Shown here piece by piece: positions 1-8,639 of a stretch of DNA of 64,000 bases. Location: contig OZ252023.1 in assembly GCA_965247425.1 (NCBI GenBank), positions 4,960,001 through 5,024,000 on the forward strand, in the 5' to 3' direction. A model generated the notes under the pieces. The model saw nothing but the letters and a program-made list of their open reading frames with translations. It did no database searches and was not told the DNA's origin. Both the position numbers and the translations under genes were made by a program. Positions within the stretch are counted from its first letter, which is position 1, and each line of letters opens with the position of its first letter. The stretch is from CAZOZZ01 sp965247425. Its GTDB lineage: Bacteria > Acidobacteriota > Terriglobia > 20CM-2-55-15.

Positions 1-1350
1 CTGATCGGACGGAAGGATGAAACCTCGCGGGTCACGAAGTTCGGGCTCACGCAGCATCTGCTGATACGGTGCCAGCTCCCGGCTTCCACGGCCGACACCT
101 GCTTCCCGCATCGCATCCTGGACGGCGGCCAGGCGATGTGGCGTGGTCGTCCAGCTATCCCGGCTCCCACGCTCGATCGAATTCATTCCCATCCGCCAGA
201 TGTTGAACAACAGCGTGTCCCGATATCGAGAAGCAATGTCCAGGACGGCTCGGTTCGCCGTGATCGAGTACTCGATCGACTGCCTGAAATGCCACACCTG
301 CGGAGCGATCGGAGACGGATAGTCCCCCTTCGGCAACTGCTTTTCGACAACGAATGGGATCTCGACAGGTGTCGGGTTCCCGATCGTTTCGGTCAGAAGC
401 CCGATCATGTTGTGGAAATAGGGACTCGTACGCAACCCACCGTTCCACCACGTCGAGTAGGTCGCCCCCGAACGCATCGTCGCTCCCGGTTTTCCTTCGG
501 CAAGGAAGCGGCTGTGCATCGCACCGGCCACCAGGTCCAGGCTCGTGACGACCAGCGGGTCGTAGTTGTAGTTGAAAGGATCCCTGAATGGTGGAGCAAA
601 CAGCACGGTTCCACGCGGACCTGTCTGATGGTGGTTATAGACGATCTGGGGAAACCACTCGCGATACAGAATCCGGTTGATCGCCTCGGACTCGGGCTGC
701 GACGACATGTAGAAATCCCGGTTGTTGTCGTGCCCGGTGTACTTCTGGTAGAGACGAGGCAGAGAGGACGTGGATCGCTCTTCGGACACCGGATTGCGCA
801 TGTACCAGTTCGACACCAGTTCCATGCCGTCCGGGTTGACGCAGGTCGCCAGCACGATCGTGTCTTCGAGGAAACGCATCGTCTCGTCATCGGTCCGGCT
901 GACCAACTGATAGACCAGCTCCATCAACTGCTGTGCGCCCAGGACCTCGGTGGCGTGCAAACCGCCGTCGATCCACACCACGGTCTTGCCTTCGGCAGCC
1001 AGCGACCGGGCTACATCCTCGCTCACACCCTCGGCCAGGGCCAGACGAGTGGATATCTCCTTGTACCGGTCCAGATTCGAATGATTCCCCGGCGCCGTGA
1101 TCGTGGCCATGTACATCGGTCGGCCTTCGGCGGTGTTGCCGATCACCTCGAGCTTCATCCGATCCGACTCCCCGGCCAGCTTTTGCCAGTAGGCCTCCAA
1201 CTGCGTGTAGTTGGCCAACTGGTAATCGTCACCGAAGTTAAAGCCAAGCTCCTCCATCGGTGTCGTGATCTGTGCAAATCCGCGATCCGGCACCCACATC
1301 GAAACAAGAAGCAGCAGCAGCACCATCAGTCGTGTCTTCTGAGCGATCAT
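1..1350 (-). CDS. M14-family zinc carboxypeptidase, exported (C-terminus cut by window edge)
   Basis: The minus-strand frame is open from an ATG at 1350 to the left edge, giving 450 codons with no stop, so the C-terminus lies outside. Residues 1-26 form a signal peptide (hydrophobic LLLLLVSMW core ending GFAQ). The family call rests on the M14 zinc signature LHATE (H132, E135), a downstream NPDGMELVSNW segment that carries substrate-binding residues in M14 enzymes, and a later HHQTGPRGT segment likely to hold the third zinc ligand. M14 peptidases remove C-terminal or gamma-D-Glu-linked residues; the substrate here is unknown. The long plus-strand frame over the same bases is an antisense shadow. 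It is divergent from the DciA-like gene, with a hairpin element between them. Confidence 0.85.
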   Translation of the reverse strand, partial: MIAQKTRLMVLLLLLVSMWVPDRGFAQITTPMEELGFNFGDDYQLANYTQLEAYWQKLAGESDRMKLEVIGNTAEGRPMYMATITAPGNHSNLDRYKEISTRLALAEGVSEDVARSLAAEGKTVVWIDGGLHATEVLGAQQLMELVYQLVSRTDDETMRFLEDTIVLATCVNPDGMELVSNWYMRNPVSEERSTSSLPRLYQKYTGHDNNRDFYMSSQPESEAINRILYREWFPQIVYNHHQTGPRGTVLFAPPFRDPFNYNYDPLVVTSLDLVAGAMHSRFLAEGKPGATMRSGATYSTWWNGGLRTSPYFHNMIGLLTETIGNPTPVEIPFVVEKQLPKGDYPSPIAPQVWHFRQSIEYSITANRAVLDIASRYRDTLLFNIWRMGMNSIERGSRDSWTTTPHRLAAVQDAMREAGVGRGSRELAPYQQMLREPELRDPRGFILPSDQ

Positions 1351-1442
1351 GAATCCTCCCTTCCCCGACGTTGTCTTTCACCGAACAGCGAGATCCGTAT
1401 GACGAGCCCGGATCGCCGGCCCGGAGACGAACGTTCGAGAGC

Positions 1443-1608
1443 CTAGGAGCCTGCGCGGCAGAAGAGATCTACTGCGAAAGCGGTATAATCGGTCCAGATT
1501 TCCCCGATTTTTCGTTGAATAGAACCACTATTCGCCTCAAAATCGAGAAAATCTGGCCTCGATTCTCCACTTTCTCGCTACGATCCCTTCTGCCGCGCAG
1601 GCTCCTAG
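1443..1608. repeat. 166-bp imperfect palindrome, MITE- or REP-like
   Basis: The outer arms are perfect 22-base inverted repeats (1443-1464 and 1587-1608, beginning CTAGGAGCCTGCGCGGCA). Inside them the complementarity continues with a few mismatches and small gaps: CCAGATTT near 1494-1501 pairs with AAATCTGG near 1549-1556, and the apex is GAATAG/CTATTC at 1517-1522 and 1528-1533. The whole unit can fold into one long hairpin. It lies between two divergent genes and encodes no convincing protein. No flanking duplication was established. It may be a non-autonomous mobile element or a bidirectional transcription block. Confidence 0.75.
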
Positions 1609-1720
1609 CGGTGAAGTAAATAATTGTAAGAAGTTGTACGGCCCTCGACTACCTAATTCTTATCGGGGAAAGCGGAATCACTTCCCCTGCCCCCTCTGTA
1701 GAGTGTGATAAAAAGAATAG

Positions 1721-2068
1721 ATGGCGTTTGATCCGGCTCTGCGGCAATTGATAGCGTCCTTCAGAAAGGCGCCTAACTGGGACATAGACCTGGATCTGCG
1801 GCTGCTGCAGGCACTGTGGCCGAAACTGGTCGGCCCTCAGCTTGGAGACAGCACGGCAATCGAGGCGATCGAAGGATCTCGCGTGGTGATTCGGGTTGCC
1901 GATGAGACGTGGGAAAAACAGCTGCGGTCCATTCAAACGGGACTGATAAAGAAGCTCAACGAGCCGTGGCCAAACGCATGGGTCACCGAGATTAGTTTCA
2001 CATATGAAAATAAGCGCTACGGACGTCGAATACGTCGCCGGACTGGCCAACCTGGAAGTACGGGATGA
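1721..2068 (+). CDS. DUF721 / DciA-like protein
   Basis: A 115-residue protein with the DUF721 pattern: an N-terminal helix, then LWPKLVGPQLGDST, GSRVVIRVADETWEKQL and a final EISF strand. DciA-type DUF721 proteins act as loaders of the replicative helicase in bacteria lacking DnaC; the assignment here is by family resemblance only. The last residues (YGRRIRRRTG) are basic. The stop lies 65 bases inside gatC in another frame, so the two genes share DNA. The start follows a poor ribosome site. No dnaA or gyrB neighbour is seen. Confidence 0.7.
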   Translation: MAFDPALRQLIASFRKAPNWDIDLDLRLLQALWPKLVGPQLGDSTAIEAIEGSRVVIRVADETWEKQLRSIQTGLIKKLNEPWPNAWVTEISFTYENKRYGRRIRRRTGQPGSTG

Positions 2069-2285
2069 CGAAAAGCAGGAAATCGCGGCCCAACTCAGTC
2101 GGATAGTCGAGTACGTCGAACAACTCGAGGCCCTGGATACCGACGACGTCGAGCCCACATCCCAGATCGGGGTGGGGGCGTCTCATTCGGGTCGAGACGA
2201 CCAGGTTCGGAAGCGTATGGGAAGTTCTGAGGCCGCCAGGACCATCGGCCTGTTCAAGGTTCCCAGAGTGATCGTCAAGCGATGA
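2004..2285 (+). CDS. gatC: Asp/Glu-tRNA(Asn/Gln) amidotransferase subunit C
   Basis: 93 residues, the usual GatC length. The opening (KISATDVEYVAGLANLEV) and the motif QLSRIVEYVEQLEALDTDDVEP are typical of GatC. GatC wraps around GatA and stabilises the GatCAB complex that converts Glu-tRNA(Gln) or Asp-tRNA(Asn) to the amidated forms. The ATG at 2004 lies within the 3' end of the DciA-like gene, and the stop overlaps the gatA start as ATGA, a sign of translational coupling. Confidence 0.9.
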   Translation: MKISATDVEYVAGLANLEVRDDEKQEIAAQLSRIVEYVEQLEALDTDDVEPTSQIGVGASHSGRDDQVRKRMGSSEAARTIGLFKVPRVIVKR

Positions 2286-3715
2286 ACCTGAAGGACATCT
2301 CGCGGGAGCGCCTGACTTCAATGTACCGGAACGGTGAAACGACGGTGAGTGAAGTCATCCAGGACGTCTTCGGGGACATCGATGAAGTCAACGACGACAT
2401 CCGGGCGTACATTTCAACCTGTCGCGAAACGGCCGCCCGAGAGGCGCACGATCTGGATTCACGCATCGCTGCCGGCGAAACGCTGGGGCCTATGGCCGGG
2501 ATCCCGGTTGCCATCAAAGACAACATGCATATTCGGGACATCCCGACTACATGCGGTTCCCGTATCCTTGACAACTATGTGCCGCCGTATACGGCAACCG
2601 CTGTCGAGCGACTGCGGCAGGCCGGAGCGATCGTCATAGGCAAAACCAACCTCGATGAATTCGCGATGGGGTCGTCAACAGAAAATTCAGCCTTCTACCC
2701 GACCAGAAACCCTCATGATCGGGAACGGGTGCCGGGTGGTTCGAGCGGAGGATCGACCGCAAGCATCGCGGCTGGACTGGCTTTGTCGGCGCTCGGGTCG
2801 GATACGGGAGGTTCGATCAGACAGCCGGCGTCCCTTTGCGGTGTCGTCGGCATGAAACCGACTTATGGAAGAGTTTCCCGTTACGGGCTCGTAGCGTTTG
2901 GGTCATCGCTGGATCAGATCGGGCCGATTTCGAAAACGGTCCGCGAGTGTGCCGAGGTACTCGAGGTTATTTCCGGATTCGACCCTCTCGATTCCACTTC
3001 CGCGGATGTGGCGGCGGGAGAATGGATCGCCTCTCTCGACGACTCGATTAAGGGGTGCCGTATCGGCATCCCAAAGGAATATTTCATCGAGGGAATCGAT
3101 ACCCGCGTAAAAGAACGAATCCTGGAAGGGATCAAGGTTCTCGAAGGCCTTGGCTGCGAGGTGGAAGACATCAGCCTGCCCCATACCGCCTATGCCATTG
3201 CGACGTATTACCTGATCGCGACTGCGGAAGCCAGTTCGAATCTGGCGCGTTACGACGGGGTCCGCTACGGACTTCGGGAAGCGGAGGAGGGCGGACTCGC
3301 TGAAATGTACAGGCGGACACGGATGGGGGGGTTCGGAAAAGAAGTGAAGCGTCGCATTCTGCTGGGAACCTACGCGCTCAGCACCGGCTACTACGACGCC
3401 TACTATCTGAAAGCACAAAAGGTTCGGACGCTGATCCTTCGAGACTTTGAGAATGCTTTCAAGAAAGTGGACTTGATCGTGACGCCGACGGCGCCGACTA
3501 CCGCATTTAGGATTGGCGAAAAGACCGACGACCCTCTGAACATGTACCTGTCCGATGTCTTCACGATCACCTGCAATCTGGCCGGCCTGCCGGGCATTTC
3601 CGTCCCGTGCGGCTCGGACAAGGATGGAATGCCCATCGGTATGCAGTTGATCGGGAACCATTTCGACGAAGAAACCCTGCTGAGGGCCGGGCATCAGTTT
3701 GGCGGCATCAGTTAG
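2282..3715 (+). CDS. gatA: Asp/Glu-tRNA(Asn/Gln) amidotransferase subunit A
   Basis: 477 residues, full length for GatA. The amidase signature is complete: Lys79 in GIPVAIKDN, Ser154 in PGGSSGGS and Ser178 in DTGGSIRQP form the Ser-cisSer-Lys triad. GatA hydrolyses glutamine and passes ammonia to GatB, which activates the mis-charged tRNA. It is coupled to gatC by a 4-base overlap. gatB does not follow and is not in the window, so it must lie elsewhere on the genome, a common arrangement outside Firmicutes. Confidence 0.95.
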   Translation: MNLKDISRERLTSMYRNGETTVSEVIQDVFGDIDEVNDDIRAYISTCRETAAREAHDLDSRIAAGETLGPMAGIPVAIKDNMHIRDIPTTCGSRILDNYVPPYTATAVERLRQAGAIVIGKTNLDEFAMGSSTENSAFYPTRNPHDRERVPGGSSGGSTASIAAGLALSALGSDTGGSIRQPASLCGVVGMKPTYGRVSRYGLVAFGSSLDQIGPISKTVRECAEVLEVISGFDPLDSTSADVAAGEWIASLDDSIKGCRIGIPKEYFIEGIDTRVKERILEGIKVLEGLGCEVEDISLPHTAYAIATYYLIATAEASSNLARYDGVRYGLREAEEGGLAEMYRRTRMGGFGKEVKRRILLGTYALSTGYYDAYYLKAQKVRTLILRDFENAFKKVDLIVTPTAPTTAFRIGEKTDDPLNMYLSDVFTITCNLAGLPGISVPCGSDKDGMPIGMQLIGNHFDEETLLRAGHQFGGIS

Positions 3716-3964
3716 CGTCAGGCCCACCGTCCCCTCTCAACCTTGCAGCTCGATGAGAGCACTGACATTCCTCCATACCCGGTTGTCATCGGGAGCTCCA
3801 ACGCCGGGACGGTCCCCCCACGCCCATTGGCTTCGGGGGCATTTCCTGGCATCGGGCCCCCCGACGGAGCGGCATCGGATGGCCGCAAGAATTGGCGTTT
3901 TAGAATTCGAATGATATCCTGTGGGCGGGTACGATCACATTTGAGGTACGTGAGGGTGGAGAAG

Positions 3965-4519
3965 ATGTTTAGAGCGTTACTGGCAGCTCTGGTGCTGCTA
4001 CCGGCCAGCCTGGCCGCGCAGGATGGAAATGCCGTCTTCAAGATTGGAGTCGTCAATGTCGTCGGAGCTGTCGAAGGCTCCGATGCGGGGCAGACCGCCG
4101 CGACACAATGGAACGATAGGGCGAACGAACGCGGCAGTGAGTTGCAGTCGAAGCAGGATCAACTGAGGGGTGCCCAGGCAAGGCTGCAGGCCGAAGGAAG
4201 CGCGATGAGCGAATCGGCAGTCTTGCAGCTGAACCGCGACATCGAACGCATGACGACGGACCTTAACCGAATGAACGAGGATATCCAGATCGAGCTGGAC
4301 CAGTACCGCCAGGAATTGCTCTTGCCGGTCGCGCAGAGAGTCGATGAGACGATCCAGCTATACGCGAAAGAAAACAGCTTCTCGTTGATACTGGACATTT
4401 CCAACCCGGATGTCGGGCTTGCGTTCGCAACCGACGCTGCCAATATCACAGAGGACATCATCGAACTGATGAACACGAGTGAAGAACCGCCGCCCGGTGA
4501 CAAACCGCCACCGATTTAG
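3965..4519 (+). CDS. OmpH/Skp-family periplasmic chaperone-like protein
   Basis: 184 residues starting at ATG 3965 behind a GGTGGAGAAG ribosome site; a longer upstream frame exists but would hide the signal peptide. Residues 1-18 (LLAALVLLPASLAAQ) are a signal peptide. A beta segment FKIGVVNVVGAVEGS follows, then a long charged coiled-coil region rich in Gln, Arg and Glu, and a C-terminal domain (YAKENSFSLILDIS) typical of Skp/OmpH. Such proteins hold unfolded outer-membrane proteins in the periplasm. The tail is Pro-rich (EEPPPGDKPPP). No bamA or lpx neighbour is present, so the link to OMP assembly is by family alone. Confidence 0.75.
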   Translation: MFRALLAALVLLPASLAAQDGNAVFKIGVVNVVGAVEGSDAGQTAATQWNDRANERGSELQSKQDQLRGAQARLQAEGSAMSESAVLQLNRDIERMTTDLNRMNEDIQIELDQYRQELLLPVAQRVDETIQLYAKENSFSLILDISNPDVGLAFATDAANITEDIIELMNTSEEPPPGDKPPPI

Positions 4520-4531
4520 GTAGGAAAAGCT

Positions 4532-4565
4532 GTTGCCTCCTAGCGGTCGGTGATTCGGCCGCAAC
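4532..4565. terminator. Possible bidirectional terminator hairpin
   Basis: GTTGC at 4532-4536 pairs with GCAAC at 4561-4565, and an inner GGTCG/CGGCC stem closes a TGATT-type loop. It sits in the 50-base gap between the convergent Skp-like and MBL genes. There is no clear T-run, so the call is weak. Confidence 0.3.
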
Positions 4566-4569
4566 GTGC

Positions 4570-5652
4570 CTACTCCACCTCGCCACTCAACAATTCATAG
4601 ATACGACGAACCGCGCGGGGATCGACCCCCGGCCCCTGGATCTGGGGATAGAACTCACTGTGAGCCGTCATGTCCACCCGCTCCGCAGCCTGTTCCCAGG
4701 CGACACCATCGGCGCGCAGTCGTCTGGTCTGGTTCCAGAGATCGGTAAGGTAAGACTTCAAGTGGCTGATCTTCGCCTTGCCTTCGAACGGAAGGCCATG
4801 CCCCGGAAGGACCTGATCGAAGTCCAGTTCACCCAGCGCGTCGAGGGTTTCTCCCCACTCGTCCACATGCCCGTCGCCCAGAAACGGGAGGCCCGGCAAG
4901 AACAGGTCTCCGCTACAAAGGATGCGCTCTTCGGGAAGGTAGACGACGACGTCGCCACCGGTGTGACCGCGGCCGAGAAACAGAAGCTGGATTTCGCGCC
5001 CAGCGCGATAGAGGGTGAGCTTGCGTTCCAGCGTGACGTTAGGGGGCGTCGGCACCAGTTCCTGGAGGGCGGCCCAGTAATTTTCCTTCACAAGAAGCTG
5101 TTCCTCCAAACCACTGCGTGCGACTGAATCGGACTCGGACTCGATCTGGCGCTGGAGATCTTCGATCCGACCGGGAACCGGAGACGTAAAGGAGACGTAT
5201 GACCGTTCTTCGAGGGGCTTGCCCGCGAGTTTCTGCCATGTGAATTCGTGGCCGATGACCTCGACATCGGGAGGGAACACCTGGTTCCCATGCGCGTGGT
5301 CGAAGTGGAAGTGCGTGTTGACCACATATTTCACGGGCTTCTGGGTGATGGTCTTCAACTCATCCAGCAGGACCCAGGCCGCGGCCGGTGAGATGTGGGA
5401 GTCGACGAGCATCACGTCGGCTTCGTTAATGATGACGACCGAATTCGTACCCACGTTCAACGCACCGGTTCCCCGCGCGTGGTAAATGTCGTCTGTGATC
5501 TTCGTGAAACGGAATGCCGGACCGTTGTGCAAGGTACCCGCAGGTCTAGGAAGGGCTTGTTCGGCCGTCCGAAGAGTCTCAGCCTCGCCCGACACACACC
5601 CTGTCACGCTCACCAGCAAAACCAACAAGATCAGAAACGATCGCGTCATCAC
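4570..5652 (-). CDS. Metallo-beta-lactamase-fold hydrolase, lipoprotein
   Basis: 360 residues. A lipobox (LLVSVTGC, Cys19) marks it as an exported lipoprotein. The MBL metal-binding series is intact: THFHFDHAHG (HxHxDH), RGHTGGDVVVY (third His), ILCSGDLFL (bridging Asp) and LPGHG (last His). The about 50-residue insert after the first motif (RIEDLQRQIESESDSV) is charged and probably helical. The fold covers beta-lactamases, glyoxalase II-type and many other hydrolases, so the substrate cannot be named. It is divergent from the TDO gene with about 65 bases between. Confidence 0.85.
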   Translation of the reverse strand: MMTRSFLILLVLLVSVTGCVSGEAETLRTAEQALPRPAGTLHNGPAFRFTKITDDIYHARGTGALNVGTNSVVIINEADVMLVDSHISPAAAWVLLDELKTITQKPVKYVVNTHFHFDHAHGNQVFPPDVEVIGHEFTWQKLAGKPLEERSYVSFTSPVPGRIEDLQRQIESESDSVARSGLEEQLLVKENYWAALQELVPTPPNVTLERKLTLYRAGREIQLLFLGRGHTGGDVVVYLPEERILCSGDLFLPGLPFLGDGHVDEWGETLDALGELDFDQVLPGHGLPFEGKAKISHLKSYLTDLWNQTRRLRADGVAWEQAAERVDMTAHSEFYPQIQGPGVDPRAVRRIYELLSGEVE

Positions 5653-5718
5653 AGTGTCCTCCTGAGGTGAGCGGCATTATATAACGGCCTGGACGGGTGG
5701 AGCGTATACTGACCCACT

Positions 5719-6531
5719 ATGAGCGAAAGCAAACCGTCTGCCGACAAGTTGACCTACGAAAGTTATCTGGGAATCCCGGAACTTCTGGCGCTGCAAGAGC
5801 CGCAGGCCAGACCGGAAAGCCACGACGAGATGCTCTTCATCATAAGCCACCAGGTCTTCGAGCTTTGGTTTCGGCTGATGCTTCACGAACTGGACCGTAT
5901 TGCGGTCATGCTGGACGACGACAACGTTCGAGAAACCGAGAGGCTTCTCCGACGCCTGACCTCCACCGTGCGCCTGTTCATTCCCAAACTGAGCCTGCTC
6001 GAAACGATGATTCCATCCGACTTCATCCATTTTCGGGACAACCTGAAACCGGCAAGCGGTTTCCAGTCCCGTCAGTTCCGGGAAGTGGAATTTATCTGCG
6101 GCGTACGAAATCCGCGTTACCTGGCTATGTTCGACGGCAATCCCGAGGCGAGGCGTCGCCTGGAAGCACGCCTCGATGAGCCTTCGCTATGGGATCGCTT
6201 TGTGAGGCTTCTCGAACGGAAAGGGCTGAACGTCGTCGATGGGAGGGATCAGGAGAACACGATTGTCCAGATTTATCGCGACCCCGACCACCACGAGTTG
6301 AAGATCCTGTGCGAGGCCATGATCGAATACGACGAGATGTTTTCTCTCTGGCGCGAACACCATGTACGGATGGCCCAGCGGATGATTGGAGGAAAGCCCG
6401 GAACGGGCCAGAAGCTGGTCGAGGGCGCCTTCGGGCGGGGACCGTTGGGCACGATGGGCGTGGAATACCTTTCGCAAACACTCGACAAACGCTTCTTCCC
6501 GATCCTGTGGGCGGCGCGGACGGGAATGTAG
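5719..6531 (+). CDS. kynA: Tryptophan 2,3-dioxygenase
   Basis: 270 residues, typical for bacterial TDO. Family blocks are clear: LTYESYLGIPELLALQ, DEMLFIISHQVFELWF (distal-pocket His and substrate-binding Phe/Arg region), FRDNLKPASGFQSRQFR, and the heme-ligand region WREHHVRMAQRMIGGKPGTG. The enzyme opens the indole ring of L-tryptophan to N-formylkynurenine in the cytosol. No other kynurenine-pathway gene is adjacent. A TATACT box lies only about 10 bases upstream of the ATG, which would imply a very short leader; its role is uncertain. Confidence 0.93.
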   Translation: MSESKPSADKLTYESYLGIPELLALQEPQARPESHDEMLFIISHQVFELWFRLMLHELDRIAVMLDDDNVRETERLLRRLTSTVRLFIPKLSLLETMIPSDFIHFRDNLKPASGFQSRQFREVEFICGVRNPRYLAMFDGNPEARRRLEARLDEPSLWDRFVRLLERKGLNVVDGRDQENTIVQIYRDPDHHELKILCEAMIEYDEMFSLWREHHVRMAQRMIGGKPGTGQKLVEGAFGRGPLGTMGVEYLSQTLDKRFFPILWAARTGM

Positions 6532-6575
6532 TCGGCTCGAAAGCGTCTTCCACGAAAAGCAAAGAAGGCGTGTGG

Positions 6576-7109
6576 GTGCTTGCTGAAGTGATTACTACAG
6601 AACGGTTGATCCTTCGTCGCTGGTTCCCGGAAGATCTGAAACCATTTGCAGCGATGAACGCGGATCCCCTTGTCATGAAGCACTTTCCAAGTCCGCTTTC
6701 GCGTGAGGAAAGTAATGCCCTTGCGGCACGTATCGATGCTGGGTTTGACGAGAACGGATTCGGATTGTGGGCTGCTGAGATCCGTGACGTTGCGGCGTTC
6801 GTGGGGTTCGTTGGGCTCTCCGTACCTCGGTTTAAGGCGCATTTTACCCCAACCGTGGAAATCGGTTGGCGGATTGCGTCAGGTTACTGGAATCGCGGAT
6901 ATGCAACCGAAGGAGCACGGGCGGTTCTTGAACTCGGGCTGGAAACACTACACCTTGATGAGATCGTGTCTTTCACCGTGCCGGCGAATCGTGCTTCACG
7001 CAGGGTAATGGAGAAGATTGGTCTGAAGCACAACGAGGCCGATGATTTCGATCATCCCCTGTTGCCAGAGGGAAACCCACTTCGAAGGCACGTGCTGTAC
7101 AGAAGCTGA
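6576..7109 (+). CDS. GNAT-family N-acetyltransferase (RimJ/RimL type)
   Basis: About 177 residues. I chose the GTG at 6576 because AGAAGG lies 7 bases before it; GTGs at 6570 and 6588 are alternatives. The upstream extension of the frame overlaps TDO and is noise. The Acetyltransf_3 pattern is clear: TTERLILRRWFPEDLKPF at the start, EIGWRIASGYWNRGYATEGA (acetyl-CoA pyrophosphate loop) and VPANRASRRVMEKIGL near the end. Members acetylate ribosomal-protein N-termini or small amines; the substrate is unknown. It begins 45 bases after TDO and may be co-transcribed. Confidence 0.8.
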   Translation: MLAEVITTERLILRRWFPEDLKPFAAMNADPLVMKHFPSPLSREESNALAARIDAGFDENGFGLWAAEIRDVAAFVGFVGLSVPRFKAHFTPTVEIGWRIASGYWNRGYATEGARAVLELGLETLHLDEIVSFTVPANRASRRVMEKIGLKHNEADDFDHPLLPEGNPLRRHVLYRS

Positions 7110-7263
7110 CTGAGGCTGCCCAAGCGGATGTATCAGACGGGCCACGATGTTTTCTTGAATTCAAATGGTGTGGCCGCCTCAGGTGAGCCACAATCCGTTA
7201 TGCCGCGCTGGTGTTTTTGACGTTAATACTGGCGGCGTGGCGCCAATTCTGAGCGCAACAGCG

Positions 7264-7662
7264 ATGAATCAACTCTTTCGGTTCTCCACCTCCGTTGAAC
7301 GGGATCCTGCCATCGATACCTGGATGGAGGATCATTCGGGTGACCTGGGGGCTATCGCGCAACACTGGTTTGAGGTCATGCGCAAGTGTGGGGACGATGT
7401 TCGAGAACTATTGCACGACGGCCATCCGACCGCATGTGTGGCGGACGCGGCATTCGCCTACGTCAACGCATTCACAGCGCACGTAAATGTGGAATTTTTT
7501 CGTGGTGCCGAACTTGTGGATCCGGTGGACCTGTTGGAAGGCACTGGCAGGTATATGCGGCACGTAAAGGTCAGGCCGGGTAGTGACGTTGACGCTAAGG
7601 CCCTCACGGAACTAATCAATGCCGCATACACTGACATGAAGGGCCGCCTGGAGGCCGATTAG
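7264..7662 (+). CDS. DUF1801-type protein
   Basis: 132 residues from ATG 7264 (the frame continues upstream, but that part does not resemble the family). The block AYVNAFTAHVNVEFFRGAEL followed by LLEGTGRYMRHVKVRPGS and ALTELINAAYTDM matches the DUF1801 pattern. The family has a small alpha/beta fold of unknown function. The middle of the protein is acidic. It sits in a run of small unrelated genes that look like accessory cargo. Confidence 0.65.
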   Translation: MNQLFRFSTSVERDPAIDTWMEDHSGDLGAIAQHWFEVMRKCGDDVRELLHDGHPTACVADAAFAYVNAFTAHVNVEFFRGAELVDPVDLLEGTGRYMRHVKVRPGSDVDAKALTELINAAYTDMKGRLEAD

Positions 7663-7705
7663 TTAAGTGGATAGCGCAAAGCGAGGCGGCAGGTTGGAGG
7701 TATGT

Positions 7706-8110
7706 ATGTTTTGTCCTGAGTGTAAAGCGGAGTACCGAGAAGGCTTCACGAAGTGCGGGGATTGCGATATCGAACTGGTCGACGCTCTGGTTCTGGATGA
7801 GCCGGGGCCAGACCAGGGTGATAACGAATCCAGGGAGGTCGCAAACCTCGAAAACCCAGTCGAAATAGAGCGTTTTCTTCACATTCATCAGGCGGAGTTC
7901 GCAGTTTCGGTGCTTGAAGGCAGCGGCATCAATGGCTACATCGATCAAGCATTCACCGGAAACATTGCACCCCATTTCATGTTGATGACAGGCGGTGTCC
8001 GACTTTTTGTTCAAGCGCAGGATGAGGAGCGGGCACTCGAAATCCTTCGATCGGCGAAAGAGTTGAATCAAGGCGAAATTGCAGATCAGGAAGCCAGTGA
8101 GTCGAATTGA
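7706..8110 (+). CDS. Zinc-ribbon plus DUF2007-like protein
   Basis: 134 residues from ATG 7706, 5 bases after TTGGAGG. Residues 1-25 hold two CxxC knuckles (CPEC and CGDC), suggesting a zinc ribbon. After an acidic linker, the C-terminal half (ERFLHIHQAEFAVSVLEGSG and GGVRLFVQAQDEERALEIL) resembles DUF2007, a small ferredoxin-like domain labelled as putative signal transducing. Function is unknown. The next gene (RidA remnant) starts 8 bases downstream. Confidence 0.6.
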   Translation: MFCPECKAEYREGFTKCGDCDIELVDALVLDEPGPDQGDNESREVANLENPVEIERFLHIHQAEFAVSVLEGSGINGYIDQAFTGNIAPHFMLMTGGVRLFVQAQDEERALEILRSAKELNQGEIADQEASESN

Positions 8111-8117
8111 AAAACGA

Positions 8118-8559
8118 ATGGCCGGGATGGGGCTCGTTCTGAACCCTCCCAAGGCTCCTGTCGCAGACTACCTGGGGACAAAGCGAACCGGAAACCTGTT
8201 GTTCGTTTCGGGTTCGGGTGAGTGAAAAACGGGGCCAGGTCGGCAATGATGTGTCGCCCGAAGAGGCCAGGTTGGCGGCTCGGGACACCATGTTGGACCT
8301 GTTGTCCATCATCAAAGCGGACATCGGCGATCTGGACGACATCATTTCAATAGTAAGACTGCAGGGTTTCGTGAATGCAGACTCATCGTTCAACGCGCTT
8401 CCTCAGGTGATCGATGGAGCATCGGAGTTATTGATTGCCCTCTACGGCGAAGCGGGAAGGCACGCCCGAACTGCAACGGGAGCGGCCGAGCTGCCGTACG
8501 GAGCAACGATACAGCTGGACATGGTGGTAGAAGCCACGGATCGACGAGGTGCGAAATGA
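8118..8559 (+). pseudogene. RidA/YjgF-family protein, frameshifted
   Basis: The N-terminal part reads from ATG 8118 to a stop at 8225 (GLVLNPPKAPVADYLGTKRT, then GNLLFVSGSG). The remainder continues in the next frame from about 8219 to 8559 (VGNDVSPEEARLAARDTMLD ... FGYEAGRHA-type block LYGEAGRHARTATGAAELP). Joined, the two parts give a nearly full-length RidA protein of about 146 residues. One extra base near 8217-8220 is enough to explain the break. RidA proteins deaminate reactive enamine/imine intermediates. Either the gene is inactivated or the assembly has a single-base error; the C-terminal part has a GTG at 8218 but no good ribosome site. Confidence 0.7.
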
Positions 8560-8639
8560 ACACGAACGTCGGCGGCGCGCCCACGAAGATCACGGCGGCG
8601 GTGCCGTTCTTTCGGGTATCGAACATGGAAGAGGGATGA
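8556..8639 (+). pseudogene. Truncated VOC/glyoxalase-superfamily N-terminus
   Basis: The ATG overlaps the RidA stop as ATGA. The 27-codon frame ends in KITAAVPFFRVSNMEEG, which is how many VOC-superfamily proteins begin (first beta strand then the helix, usually MEESLRFY). It then stops at 8639. No continuation was found in any frame up to the next gene at 8862; that 222-base stretch has an open frame in places but nothing I recognise. It is best read as the stub of a deleted gene. Confidence 0.5.

Noticed and set aside
136..1446. Long plus-strand open frame of 436 codons over the M14 peptidase
   Set aside because: The translation shows no family motif and is rich in Arg/His/Gln as expected for an antisense shadow. 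The minus frame carries a signal peptide and complete M14 motifs.
7110..7264. Integron attC-like site before the DUF1801 gene (GTTATGC and a GGCCAC/GTGGCC inverted repeat)
   Set aside because: The matching upstream RYYYAAC core is absent and no second site of the same type brackets the gene, so a cassette origin is not supported.
8223..8225. TGA inside the RidA-like gene as a third selenocysteine codon
   Set aside because: The frame after this TGA does not continue the family sequence; the conserved C-terminal part is in another frame. It is a frameshift, not recoding.
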